Positions 5,624 through 13,951 are shown, numbered from the stretch's first letter. The stretch: DNA of 19,988 nucleotides from an uncultured Bacilli bacterium (GCA_947628105.1 CANQYN010000012.1:1-19988), one strand, 5' to 3'. Translations and numbers: made by a program. Notes: generated from the sequence alone by a model not told the origin.

Positions 5624-7118
5624 AAATCATTTTATTAAATACTAATAATAATATCATAATGATGATAAATAATATTAGTAAAATACGCCATGCTTTTTTA
5701 AACCATTCTTTATATGAAATTTCTAAATATTGAAGTCCCATCATTAGAACAGCACTGGTTGGGAATATCATCATAGCAAATCCATATATTGATTGAGTAA
5801 TAATAGCAATGATTGGTAATTTACTTGAATATAAAGCTTTCATTGGATCATAAATGGCATTTAATAGGTATGGGAACGTACTGTATACAGGTGAACCAAT
5901 TAATGATATAGCACTTACGATAAACACATGGAAGTGTTTTGAAAGGCCAATGATAAAGTTAGCAATTGTCGCAAAAATCGTAGAAGTAGATAAACTACTT
6001 GCCGTATAAAGTAAGATATTAGAAAGTACTACGATAAGCGCAACTGGTAAAATTTCTTTTACTCCACTAACAAAAGCTTCATATCCTTCTTTCCAAGAAA
6101 TTTTGTAAACTAATTTTATGATCAATAAGAAAGCAAAAATAGCTACCATTACTTCATATTGACTCCAATAACCAATAGCAGATATAGATCCTAATATATT
6201 GGCGAAAATAGCAAAATTTCCAATTTTGAAATTTAAAATATTATTGTGAATATCATCAAATACCTTAATACCAAGAGAACTCCAACTGAAAGATGCGAAA
6301 ACACAAATGACAAGTAATAAAATCATACATACTACAGCACATGCAATTTTCTTTTTTTCTTTTGCTTTATTATCATAAAGTGGAATGATAATTTCTTCTT
6401 TTTTCTCTTCTTTTGTATTTTTTGCCGTTTTTGTTTTTGACGTTTTTGTCGTCTTTTTAGTAGTTTTCTTTTCCGTCTTCTTTTCTATTTTACTAGTAAG
6501 TTGAACAAATATCATATAAGCGACTGCTGTTACTACTAGTAAAATGAAAGAGTATAAGAAAGTTTTTCCTAATTTTACATCAAAGAAATATTCCATAAAA
6601 TTGACACCTTGTGTCTGATAAGCTTCTACTCCATGATTAGTAACAGAACTAATTCCTCCCACTAACATTGCTCCAAAAGTCGCAAAGAAAGCAGTAATAC
6701 GATTAAATCCTAGTGATAAAATAACTGCAATCAAAAATGGAATAGCAATAAATAATGTCAAAGTTTGATTGGTAAATGAAGATAAAAGAATCATTCCTAA
6801 AGTAATAAGCCCTAAAAATAATTTTTTCTTATCTCCTATTTTTTTGACAGTTCCTTCTACCATTTTAGAAAGGAATCCAAACTTATTTAATACCCCATAT
6901 AATCCACCGATAAATAATATGGTGATTCCTGTTATCGCAAATGCTTGATAAGAAACAGTTGCGGCAGGATACAATAAAATGTCAAATAATCCAAGAGGAG
7001 TAACGGCATCTTTTGTAAATTCTCCGCTTGAAAATGACCCTGTCGGAATAACCCAACTTAGAATTACGAAAATTAAAAAGGTAATTCCCAACACTTTAAA
7101 TAAACTATGTTTTTTCAT
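5622..7118 (-). CDS. YfcC-family membrane transporter
   Basis: This 498-aa polytopic membrane protein resembles the YfcC/DcuC-like (AbgT-related) ion transporter superfamily, which handles C4-dicarboxylates or amino acids and peptides. The substrate here is unknown. Family-like features are the first helix followed by WVIPTGSFS (22-30) and PLGLFDILLYPA, and a C-terminal half with IFPTSAVLMMGLQYLEISYK. About 11-12 helices are expected. A Lys/Thr-rich stretch (about 210-256) forms a large, highly basic cytoplasmic loop that divides the protein into two halves and is unusual in composition. AGGAGGT lies 6 nt before the ATG. It is a single-gene unit with its own promoter and terminator. Confidence 0.8.
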   Translation of the reverse strand: MKKHSLFKVLGITFLIFVILSWVIPTGSFSSGEFTKDAVTPLGLFDILLYPAATVSYQAFAITGITILFIGGLYGVLNKFGFLSKMVEGTVKKIGDKKKLFLGLITLGMILLSSFTNQTLTLFIAIPFLIAVILSLGFNRITAFFATFGAMLVGGISSVTNHGVEAYQTQGVNFMEYFFDVKLGKTFLYSFILLVVTAVAYMIFVQLTSKIEKKTEKKTTKKTTKTSKTKTAKNTKEEKKEEIIIPLYDNKAKEKKKIACAVVCMILLLVICVFASFSWSSLGIKVFDDIHNNILNFKIGNFAIFANILGSISAIGYWSQYEVMVAIFAFLLIIKLVYKISWKEGYEAFVSGVKEILPVALIVVLSNILLYTASSLSTSTIFATIANFIIGLSKHFHVFIVSAISLIGSPVYSTFPYLLNAIYDPMKALYSSKLPIIAIITQSIYGFAMMIFPTSAVLMMGLQYLEISYKEWFKKAWRILLILFIIIMILLLVFNKMI

Positions 7119-7135
7119 ATTCTACCTCCTATTAA

Positions 7136-7144
7136 AGTATAGCA
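7136..7144 (-). promoter_or_regulatory. Extended -10 promoter of the transporter gene
   Basis: TGCTATACT (TG-C-TATACT) lies 18-26 nt before the ATG at 7118. The -35 region 17 bp upstream (TTTCTA) is poor. Confidence 0.5.
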
Positions 7145-7246
7145 AAAAATAAAAGGAATAGAAAGCTTTTTCAATAATTTTTTAAAGCTTTTTCTTATTT
7201 TTTCATATTTTTTTCACATATTCCATAGTTTTTTTCTACTTTCCAG

Positions 7247-7255
7247 TGTTATAAT
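7247..7255 (+). promoter_or_regulatory. Extended -10 promoter of the radical SAM fusion gene
   Basis: TGTTATAAT (TG-T-TATAAT) lies about 20 nt before the ATG at 7276. No convincing -35 is seen. The 157-bp region 7119-7275 between the divergent genes holds this promoter, the opposing one at 7136-7144 and two AAAGCTTTTTC repeats. Confidence 0.6.
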
Positions 7256-7275
7256 AAAAAAACGGAAGTGATACT

Positions 7276-8763
7276 ATGAATCCTTTTCCTTACAGTGATT
7301 CTAACAAGCGTTACCATACATTAGATTATTATTTTCGAAAAAAATATCATTCAAAAGTGTTTAAAGTAAGTTTAAATGCTGGTTTTACTTGTCCGAATAT
7401 TGATGGAAAAGTAGGATATGGGGGATGCATTTATTGTTCCAAATCAGGTAGTGGTGACTTTGCTGGAAATAAAGAAAAACCGTTAGAAGAACAATTTAAT
7501 GAAGGAAAAGAAATACTTCATAAAAAATGGAAATCCGCAAAATATATTGGTTATTTTCAAGCTCATACGAATACTTATGCTCCTTTACGAGAGCTAAAAG
7601 AAAAATATGAAAGTATCTTATCACTCGATAACGTAGTTGGAATTAATATTGCGACTAGAGCAGATGCAATCGAAGATGATGTTTTAGATTATTTAGAAAA
7701 ATTAAATCAAAACACCGATGTTACAATCGAACTTGGACTTCAAACGATTCATGAGAAGACAAGTAACCTAATTAATCGATGTCATTCTCTTTCTTGTTTT
7801 GTAGACATGGTAAGAAAATTAAGAAAAAGAAATTTACCTGTCGTCGTTCATATTATAAATGGTCTTCCCTATGAAGATAAAAAAATGATGTTAGAAACGG
7901 TTTCTTTTTTAAATAAATTAGATATTCAAGGAATTAAAATTCATATGTTGCATATTTTAAAAGATACACCATTAGAAAGAATATACCAAGAAAAAAAATT
8001 CCCTCTATTATCAAAAGCAGATTATGTAGATATCGTATGTTCTCAATTAGAAATTTTACGAAAAGAAATTGTCATTCATCGTATTACAGGAGATCCTAAA
8101 GTAGAAGATTTAATAGAACCTCATTGGTTAGAAAAAAAATTTAGTGTATTAAATGAAATAGACAAAACATTAGCAAAAAGAAATACTTATCAAGGATTTC
8201 AATCAAGTATTTTAAACTACGTCAGAAGAAGTATCGATGAACATGTAAAAGAAAAAGATATTGTTATCGATGCAACTGTTGGCCAAGGGAAAGATACTGT
8301 CTATTTATCAAATAAAGTCAAAAAAGGTCATGTTTTTGGTTTTGATATTCAAAAAGAGGCAATTGATATGGCAGGGAAAAAAATATCATTAAACAATGTT
8401 ACTTTCTTTGTAAAAAGTCATGACACTATGATAGAAACATTACCAGAATATAAAAGAAAAATATCTCTTATTTTGTTTAATTTAGGATATTTTCCCAAGG
8501 GAGATAAATCTATTACTACCAAGTGGGATACGACGAAAAAAGCTATTTTACAATCTTTTTCCCTACTTCATCCAAAAGGAAAACTTTTAATTGTCGTCTA
8601 CCCTGGTCATAAAGAAGGAAAAAAAGAAAGTGAAGAAATTATAAAATTTTTGACTCATTCTCATTATGACTATCAAATTTTTCGTAATACCAATAATTCT
8701 TTAGCACCTTATTTAATTGAAATTGAAAACAAGGATAATTCTGAACTTGTCGAATCAAAATAA
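7276..8763 (+). CDS. Radical SAM protein (YtqA/YhcC type) fused to MnmM/YtqB-type tRNA methyltransferase
   Basis: This 495-aa protein has two domains. Residues 1 to about 307 match the TIGR01212/YtqA-YhcC radical SAM family. The 4Fe-4S cysteines are C39, C51 and C54 in CPNIDGKVGYGGCIYC, and the domain ends in the family-typical ...LAKRNTYQG. Residues about 308-485 match YtqB/MnmM, which in B. subtilis methylates nm5s2U to mnm5s2U at the wobble base of tRNA. Matching elements are DATVGQGKDT (332-341, SAM binding), FDIQ (356-359) and NLGYFPKGDKSITT (402-415). In B. subtilis the two are neighbouring separate genes, so a shared role in tRNA modification is an inference. The role of the radical SAM half is not known to me. 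GGAAGTGA precedes the ATG. The end forms part of the shared palindrome at 8726-8797. Confidence 0.9.
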   Translation: MNPFPYSDSNKRYHTLDYYFRKKYHSKVFKVSLNAGFTCPNIDGKVGYGGCIYCSKSGSGDFAGNKEKPLEEQFNEGKEILHKKWKSAKYIGYFQAHTNTYAPLRELKEKYESILSLDNVVGINIATRADAIEDDVLDYLEKLNQNTDVTIELGLQTIHEKTSNLINRCHSLSCFVDMVRKLRKRNLPVVVHIINGLPYEDKKMMLETVSFLNKLDIQGIKIHMLHILKDTPLERIYQEKKFPLLSKADYVDIVCSQLEILRKEIVIHRITGDPKVEDLIEPHWLEKKFSVLNEIDKTLAKRNTYQGFQSSILNYVRRSIDEHVKEKDIVIDATVGQGKDTVYLSNKVKKGHVFGFDIQKEAIDMAGKKISLNNVTFFVKSHDTMIETLPEYKRKISLILFNLGYFPKGDKSITTKWDTTKKAILQSFSLLHPKGKLLIVVYPGHKEGKKESEEIIKFLTHSHYDYQIFRNTNNSLAPYLIEIENKDNSELVESK

Positions 8764-8797
8764 TTATTTTGATTTCCAATTCAGGTATCCTTGTTTT
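8726..8797. terminator. Bidirectional terminator: long imperfect inverted repeat between convergent genes
   Basis: The outer arms AAAACAAGGATA (8726-8737) and its complement (8786-8797) pair over 12 bp. The centre 8753-8774 is a perfect 22-nt palindrome (AATCAAAATAA and its complement), and shorter matches (CTGAA/TTCAG) lie between. A T run follows at 8794-8798. It covers the stop of the plus-strand fusion gene (8761-8763) and touches the stop of the minus-strand pilin-like gene (8797-8799). Confidence 0.65.
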
Positions 8798-9960
8798 TAT
8801 GATAATTTTAATACAAATGGATTACTAGATGAGCCAATATTTTCCTTATTTGTAATTGCTTCTAAAGTAACTGATGACTTTATGGTAATAACTGGCATAG
8901 CAATCATATCAGTATTTGTTGGTGCTATAGGAGCAATTCCATTAGTACTAGCTGACCATATTTGGTTAGTTCCAGCCGTATTGATTAACCAATATCCACT
9001 AGTAAAAGCTAAATAATTACTGTTTTTACAAGTCACATCTTTAAAATTGCTTTTACAAGCTTTTATATTTGGATCTACTGCCGCACTTAAATATTCATCG
9101 ATAGAAAGAAGTCCAATATTAGCTTTGACAGTAGAAGAAGCAGATAATGTTCTAGCTAAATTCAAAGAATTATTTTGATTACTTACTTCCCCATTATTCC
9201 ACTTAGAATTTGTTACTATAATTTTTTGAAGAGCAGCATTATTATTATAAAAATCTTTATTCAAATAATTATAGATATCTAGGTTATTATCCCCAAATAC
9301 ATACGAAGTGGGAGAAGTTGTTCCTGCCCATGAATTTTTTGTCGTATGAGTTGTTTTAATCGCTTTCATTTGATAAGTATCTTTATCGATACTAATAATT
9401 CGCCAAAGAGTTCCATCGATATTTAAATAATTTAACGGAGCCTTTCCTTTATAAATATATTTATTTTGACTACTATCATCATAAAGTCCTTCGGAATTGG
9501 AAGTAGAAGCCAATGTTACATTATCTAAAATCGTTTCTACCGCAGAAACAACTTTATTTTTTTCTAGTTCTGATTTATCCACTTCCTCATAGCGATAATC
9601 ATACTGATTATGTTCTAAATCATAATCTATAATAATCGTTCCACTCATTCGTTCCCCCGTGAGAGGATTTTTTATTTCTCCACTTGATAAATAAGTTTCT
9701 CCATTGACATTAGTAGCGGATTGTAACTCAACAATCGATACATAGGTAGGATTGATATGATATTTATCTAATTTATCACTATTATCCAAAGCCCAATCTT
9801 TCGCGGCTCGAATAATTTCATTAATTTGAATATCATATGCCTTTTGTTTTGAATTTTGAATATGTTTCGTTACTACAGGAAATACGATTGCCGCAATTAC
9901 TGAGATAATAACGATAACCGCCAATAATTCAATTAATGTAAATCCTTTTTCTTTTTTCAT
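8797..9960 (-). CDS. Large pilin-like surface protein (prepilin leader plus extracellular domain)
   Basis: This 387-aa protein starts MKKEKG|FTLIE, a clear class III prepilin signal with Glu5, and continues with an apolar helix to about residue 30. Residues 30-130 are a pilin-like region. Residues about 165-387 form a separate domain with the pattern NYLNIDGTLWRIISID (177-192), W210, NIGLLSIDEY (281-290), C302...C311, YW (323-324), W335, MPVITIKSSV (355-364) and a final NPFVL. I recognise this as a domain type common in surface proteins of gut Firmicutes ('WRI...GLLS..Y...PVI.L...NP(F/Y)VL'), of unknown function. The site AAGGAGG lies in the last codons of the PBP gene and only one base separates the two genes, so this is the last gene of the division operon. 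It is an unusual position for a pilin. Confidence 0.85.
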   Translation of the reverse strand: MKKEKGFTLIELLAVIVIISVIAAIVFPVVTKHIQNSKQKAYDIQINEIIRAAKDWALDNSDKLDKYHINPTYVSIVELQSATNVNGETYLSSGEIKNPLTGERMSGTIIIDYDLEHNQYDYRYEEVDKSELEKNKVVSAVETILDNVTLASTSNSEGLYDDSSQNKYIYKGKAPLNYLNIDGTLWRIISIDKDTYQMKAIKTTHTTKNSWAGTTSPTSYVFGDNNLDIYNYLNKDFYNNNAALQKIIVTNSKWNNGEVSNQNNSLNLARTLSASSTVKANIGLLSIDEYLSAAVDPNIKACKSNFKDVTCKNSNYLAFTSGYWLINTAGTNQIWSASTNGIAPIAPTNTDMIAMPVITIKSSVTLEAITNKENIGSSSNPFVLKLS

Positions 9961-9961
9961 C

Positions 9962-12154
9962 TTATTCCTCCTTCATCACTTCTGATTTTAAAATGATTTT
10001 TAGCGTATCTTTTTCTTTTACTTTACTTCCCTTTTTTATATTTTGTTGATCGACAAAACCATATCCTTTAAATTGAACTTTTATATTTAATAGTCTCGCT
10101 AAATTCATTACATCATTTCTACTCCAACCTTTTAATGAAGGCATTTTATAATTTGAACTATTCGTTAAAAGAATCACTTTATCCCCTGCTACTAAAGAAG
10201 TCGCAACACTCGGATATTGTTGAATAATTTTATTTCCGTCTCCTATTACGATAACATCAATTTTTTTCTTCTCGAGTTCTTTTTTTATCTGAGAAGTTTT
10301 TTTATTTAAATAAGATTCTACTTGTATTTTATCAATCTTTTCTTCTGTTACTTTTTCTTCATAAATATTTTTATATTTCGATATATTTTTAGTCAAATCC
10401 TTTACCGCTTTCGCAAGTCCTAATTGCTTACTAAATCTTGGTTTTTTCATTGCTCCATAAATAATGATTTCTGGATTTTCTCTCGGGAACATAATGATAG
10501 CCGAGAAAATATAACTATTATCCCCTGTCAAATAACCTTTTCCATTTTCATAAATTTGTGCTGTTCCTGTTTTCCCAATTAAATCAAATCCGTCAATCTG
10601 ATAAGATTTAGCGGCGGTTCCTGGATCCGTACCATTTACTGTATTATACATCAATTGTTTTATTTTTTCCACTGTTGATTTTTTCACTAGTGGTTCACTT
10701 TTATCTACTTTACTTTGATAATAAATTTCATTAGTGTTAGGATTGACAATTTTATCGACAATATGAGGAGTTAATTTACTTCCTTGATTAGCAACGATAC
10801 TAACTCCTTGAAATTGTTGAATAGCAGTAGTATAAATTCCCTGTCCAAATCCGGCAGTAAGAAGTTCAATTTCATAGTTAAAACCTAATTTCCCCGCTGC
10901 TTCATTCGATAATTCTATTCCTGTTGTTTTTCCAAAACCATATTTTTGAAAACAACTTCTAAGATCTTCTTTTGATAAATATTTTTTTATTAAGTTAGCA
11001 ATTCCGACATTGGAAGAATACTCAAATCCTTTATCAAAAGTAATTCTTCCCCATCCTGTATTATTCCAATCATTAATCGTATCATCGCCTACTTTATAAT
11101 GACCAGATAAATATTTAAAGTTTCCATCATATTTTCCTTTTTCCAAAGCGCACATATAGGTAAAAATTTTCATAGTAGAACCAGGTTCATAAGTATGACT
11201 AACTAATAAATTTTCATAACTATCAATATCTCTTATATTAGGATCAAAAGATGGTGTAGAACCAGATGCTAAAATATCTCCTGTTTTAGCGTCCATCACA
11301 TTTAACATTAACCATTCTGGTTTATAAACATCTTGTGTTTCTTCTAAAGCACTTTCTACAAAACGTTGAATATTAGAATCGATAGTCAAATAAATATCAT
11401 ATCCATTTTCCGCAGGAATGGATATTTCTTTTGTTCCTGCGATACGATATCCATAACGGTCTTGTTGATATTCTAAATATCCATCAACGCCCTTTAATAT
11501 ATCGTTATATTTTGATTCAATTCCCATCTCTCCAACAATTTCTTGATCGGTATATTTCTGGTCGTTATCATCATATTTTGTAACTTCTTTTTCTCTAGCA
11601 TAACCGACGATATAAGAAGCAAAATTTCCATTCGGATAGTATCTTTTCTGACTTTCAATAAAATCAATTCCTGGTAAACCAAGAGATTCTATCTCTTCTT
11701 TTTTTAATTCAGTAATTCCTCTTCCAACACTTCCTAATTCAACTTGATAACGATTTTTTTTCTTCCCATTTTCTAATGTTTTCTTTATTTTTTTAGAATC
11801 AGTTTCTAGTACTTTTCCTAATGCTTTTGCCGTGGCATCAATATCAGCGACATGATTTAGATGATTTTCATCTTTACTGCGGGAAGCATCTAAATACGCA
11901 ATAATTGTATAGGAACTAACATTGATAGCCAGTGAATTTTTATTGACATCATAAATATTTCCTCTACTAGATGGTAAGGTTTTCTTCACAGTATTTCGGT
12001 TAGCAGCAAATTGTTCCATATTTTTTCCATATACCCGAGGGGATAATGATAAATAAGCTAATTGAATGAATAAAATGGCAAAGAAAAACAAAAAAACAAA
12101 AAATACATTTTTTGGTGTTTTCCATATTTTTGTTTTTTTGTTCTTTCTTCCCAT
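9962..12154 (-). CDS. Class B penicillin-binding protein with two PASTA domains (PBP2B/PBP2X/SpoVD type)
   Basis: This is the transpeptidase for septal peptidoglycan, 730 aa. It has a short cytoplasmic basic tail, one membrane segment (about 16-37), a dimerisation/pedestal domain (about 55-235) and a transpeptidase domain with all three active-site motifs: S326-T-M-K, S380-S-N and K528-T-G. Two C-terminal PASTA-like repeats (about 610-665 and 668-723) are expected to contact the cell wall or lipid II. Its position directly after ftsL in the mraZ-rsmH-ftsL cluster identifies it as the division PBP. GAGGTG lies 6-7 nt upstream of the ATG, and 12 bp separate it from ftsL. Whether it acts in vegetative division or also in sporulation cannot be told. 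Confidence 0.95.
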   Translation of the reverse strand: MGRKNKKTKIWKTPKNVFFVFLFFFAILFIQLAYLSLSPRVYGKNMEQFAANRNTVKKTLPSSRGNIYDVNKNSLAINVSSYTIIAYLDASRSKDENHLNHVADIDATAKALGKVLETDSKKIKKTLENGKKKNRYQVELGSVGRGITELKKEEIESLGLPGIDFIESQKRYYPNGNFASYIVGYAREKEVTKYDDNDQKYTDQEIVGEMGIESKYNDILKGVDGYLEYQQDRYGYRIAGTKEISIPAENGYDIYLTIDSNIQRFVESALEETQDVYKPEWLMLNVMDAKTGDILASGSTPSFDPNIRDIDSYENLLVSHTYEPGSTMKIFTYMCALEKGKYDGNFKYLSGHYKVGDDTINDWNNTGWGRITFDKGFEYSSNVGIANLIKKYLSKEDLRSCFQKYGFGKTTGIELSNEAAGKLGFNYEIELLTAGFGQGIYTTAIQQFQGVSIVANQGSKLTPHIVDKIVNPNTNEIYYQSKVDKSEPLVKKSTVEKIKQLMYNTVNGTDPGTAAKSYQIDGFDLIGKTGTAQIYENGKGYLTGDNSYIFSAIIMFPRENPEIIIYGAMKKPRFSKQLGLAKAVKDLTKNISKYKNIYEEKVTEEKIDKIQVESYLNKKTSQIKKELEKKKIDVIVIGDGNKIIQQYPSVATSLVAGDKVILLTNSSNYKMPSLKGWSRNDVMNLARLLNIKVQFKGYGFVDQQNIKKGSKVKEKDTLKIILKSEVMKEE

Positions 12155-12166
12155 AGTTACACCTCG

Positions 12167-12466
12167 TTAATCGTTATTAATAACAATTACATTTTCATTG
12201 TTATAGGCAAGTCCCATATCATCGACAACTGTCTTTACGTTTTCAAATGAAGTTAATTCATTGACTTTCATTACTAAAGATTCATTCTTTTTATTTTGAG
12301 TATCAATTTCATACTTTACCTTTTCTGTCGACATACTTAAATTTGATATTTTGGCTCCTCCAAAAATTTTCATCGAAAAAGTAGCAATCATACAAACGAC
12401 AGCTAAAAAATAAAGTAATACTTCTCCACTCGTAATTCTTGATTTTCTACTTTTTCTTTTTCTCAT
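12167..12466 (-). CDS. ftsL: FtsL-like cell-division protein
   Basis: This is a 99-aa bitopic membrane protein with a very basic N-terminus (MRKRKSRKSR), one membrane segment (about 15-35) and an extracytoplasmic Asn/Lys/Glu-rich helix (about 42-75) likely to form a coiled coil with DivIC/FtsB. It ends with ...VVDDMGLAYNNENVIVIN, the type of FtsL C-terminus found in Firmicutes. FtsL is poorly conserved, and the call rests on size, topology and position between rsmH and the PBP. GAGGG in the end of rsmH serves as the ribosome binding site. One base separates the rsmH stop from this ATG. Confidence 0.88.
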   Translation of the reverse strand: MRKRKSRKSRITSGEVLLYFLAVVCMIATFSMKIFGGAKISNLSMSTEKVKYEIDTQNKKNESLVMKVNELTSFENVKTVVDDMGLAYNNENVIVINND

Positions 12467-12467
12467 A

Positions 12468-13388
12468 TTATCCCTCTATTCTTTCTATTACACGAAGTTT
12501 AGCACTCCTTGCTCGATTATTTTTTTGTAATTCTTCTTCTCCTGGCTTTTTTTGTTTTACTATTCGATATTCTTTTTGATATTCTTTAGGAATCATCGGT
12601 AAATTTTTTATTACTTGATCACTTTCGCTCACTTTCTTAAAAATTTGTTTACACAATTTATCTTCCAAAGAATGAAACGTAATAACACAGATTCTTCCTC
12701 CCTTATTTAATAAAGTTAAAGAATCATTTAACGCTTTTTCGAATACTTCTAATTCATTATTTACTTCAATTCGTATTGCTTGAAATACTTTTCTTGCTGG
12801 ATGTTTTTCACGTTTATATTTTTCAGGAACCGATGATTTAATAATTTCTACTAATTGTAAAGTTGTTTCAATAGGACTTTTTTCTCTTTCTTTTACAATC
12901 TTATCGGCAATCCTTTTCGCATACTTTTCTTCGCCATATCGCTCAAAGATGTAACTTAAATCTCCTTTAGAATAAGTATTAATTACCTCATAAGCATCTT
13001 TTGTTTGACCTTGATCCATTCGCATATCTAACCTTGCTTCTTTGTGAAAACTAAATCCTCGATAATCATTATCTAACTGTGGACTAGAAACTCCCAAATC
13101 AAATAAAATAGCATCGACATGAAAAATATTTCGCTTCTCTAATTCTTCCTTTATATGAGAAAAATTAGATTTAATAATTTCAAAATTAGAAGCGATATTC
13201 TCTAATTTTTTTTGACTATAATCGATTGCCTCTTGATCTTGATCAAAACAATAAAGATAGCCATCGGTTATAACTTTTAAAATTTCTGAACTATGCCCAG
13301 CATATCCTAAAGTACAATCTACAACAATACTGTCTGACGATAACTTTAAATTTTCAATGCTTTCTTTTAACAAGACACTTTCATGCAT
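12468..13388 (-). CDS. rsmH: 16S rRNA m4C1402 methyltransferase RsmH (MraW)
   Basis: This SAM-dependent enzyme N4-methylates C1402 of 16S rRNA; it is 306 aa. Visible features are MHESVLLKESIE at the start, the SAM-binding VDCTLGYAGHSSEIL, the FDQDQEAI acidic loop, DAILFDLGVSSPQLD (motif IV), RGFSF..ARLDMRMD and a C-terminal ICVITFHSLED. All are diagnostic for MraW. The start is set at 13388 because AGGTGG, overlapping the mraZ stop region, lies 5 nt before it; a GTG at 13397 has no site. It is the second gene of the mraZ operon and is coupled to mraZ with 9 bp between them. Confidence 0.96.
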   Translation of the reverse strand: MHESVLLKESIENLKLSSDSIVVDCTLGYAGHSSEILKVITDGYLYCFDQDQEAIDYSQKKLENIASNFEIIKSNFSHIKEELEKRNIFHVDAILFDLGVSSPQLDNDYRGFSFHKEARLDMRMDQGQTKDAYEVINTYSKGDLSYIFERYGEEKYAKRIADKIVKEREKSPIETTLQLVEIIKSSVPEKYKREKHPARKVFQAIRIEVNNELEVFEKALNDSLTLLNKGGRICVITFHSLEDKLCKQIFKKVSESDQVIKNLPMIPKEYQKEYRIVKQKKPGEEELQKNNRARSAKLRVIERIEG

Positions 13389-13397
13389 AAATACCAC

Positions 13398-13829
13398 CTA
13401 CATGATATTTGTCGCAAATAAATGGTCCGCAATATCTGATAAATTTTCTTTATTGATATCAATATATCCTTCCCATTTTTCTTTACTCCAAATTTCTAAA
13501 CGTTCATTTACTCCAATAATAACGCAATCTTTTTCTAAATTGGCCCACTCGATTAATGGATTAGAAATATGAAGTCTTCCTTGTTTATCGACGTCACATT
13601 CCGTAGCGCAAGATAAAAATGTTCTCATAAAAGTACGGGTATCTTTTGTATTAGGAAGTTCTTTATATTTTTGAATAATACTATCCCATTCTTTTTTTGG
13701 ATAAATAAATACGCAACCATCTAACCCTCTCGTAATGATAAAACCATTTCCTAAATCATTTCTTAATTTAGCAGGAATAATAATTCTACCTTTCTCATCA
13801 ATGGTATGATGATATTCTCCCATAAACAT
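13398..13829 (-). CDS. mraZ: MraZ transcriptional regulator
   Basis: This 143-aa DNA-binding protein with two AbrB-like (SpoVT) half-domains controls the division cluster. The two repeated motifs are D-E-K-G-R (11-15), leading into IIIPAKLRNDLG, and D-K-Q-G-R, leading into LHISNP, with the family end ERLEIWSKEKWEGY. The start at 13829 (MFMGEYHHTID) is chosen because GGGGTGA lies 4-5 nt before it. An ATG at 13853 would fall in the operator repeats. Four GTGG boxes 10-44 nt upstream (13839-13873) are the expected autoregulatory site. It is the first gene of the operon mraZ-rsmH-ftsL-PBP-pilin-like. Confidence 0.96.
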   Translation of the reverse strand: MFMGEYHHTIDEKGRIIIPAKLRNDLGNGFIITRGLDGCVFIYPKKEWDSIIQKYKELPNTKDTRTFMRTFLSCATECDVDKQGRLHISNPLIEWANLEKDCVIIGVNERLEIWSKEKWEGYIDINKENLSDIADHLFATNIM

Positions 13830-13838
13830 ATTTATCAC

Positions 13839-13873
13839 CCCACTTTTTACCACTTACTACCACGGTATACCAC
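13839..13873 (-). promoter_or_regulatory. MraZ operator: four GTGG boxes spaced exactly 10 bp
   Basis: On the minus strand GTGGT occurs at 13873, 13863 and 13853, and GTGGG at 13843, with an exact 10-bp period. MraZ of E. coli and of mollicutes binds three to four short direct repeats of 10 bp in this position. The first box begins one base after the -10, so bound MraZ would cover the start site. Confidence 0.85.
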
Positions 13874-13874
13874 T

Positions 13875-13903
13875 ATTTTACTATTTTTCTTTGCCTACGT
13901 AAA
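13875..13903 (-). promoter_or_regulatory. Promoter of the division operon (Pmra)
   Basis: TTTACG (13903-13898), a 17-bp spacer and TAAAAT (13880-13875) lie directly upstream of the GTGG boxes. The predicted start is about 38 nt before the mraZ ATG. Confidence 0.65.
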
Positions 13904-13925
13904 CCCTTTTTCTTAAAAAAATAAA

Positions 13926-13951
13926 AAAAATAGTAAAATTTTACTATTTTT
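13926..13951 (-). terminator. Rho-independent terminator of trpS
   Basis: This is a perfect 26-nt palindrome with arms AAAAATAGTAAAA and its complement. It overlaps the trpS stop (13950-13952) and is followed on the minus strand by a T-rich run. The loop must open a few of the central A/T pairs. Confidence 0.75.

Noticed and set aside
8717..9016. 99-aa plus-strand open frame
   Set aside because: It overlaps the end of the radical SAM fusion gene and is antisense to the pilin-like gene; it has no family resemblance.
13357..13572. Plus-strand open frame across the rsmH-mraZ junction
   Set aside because: It is antisense to two well-supported genes.
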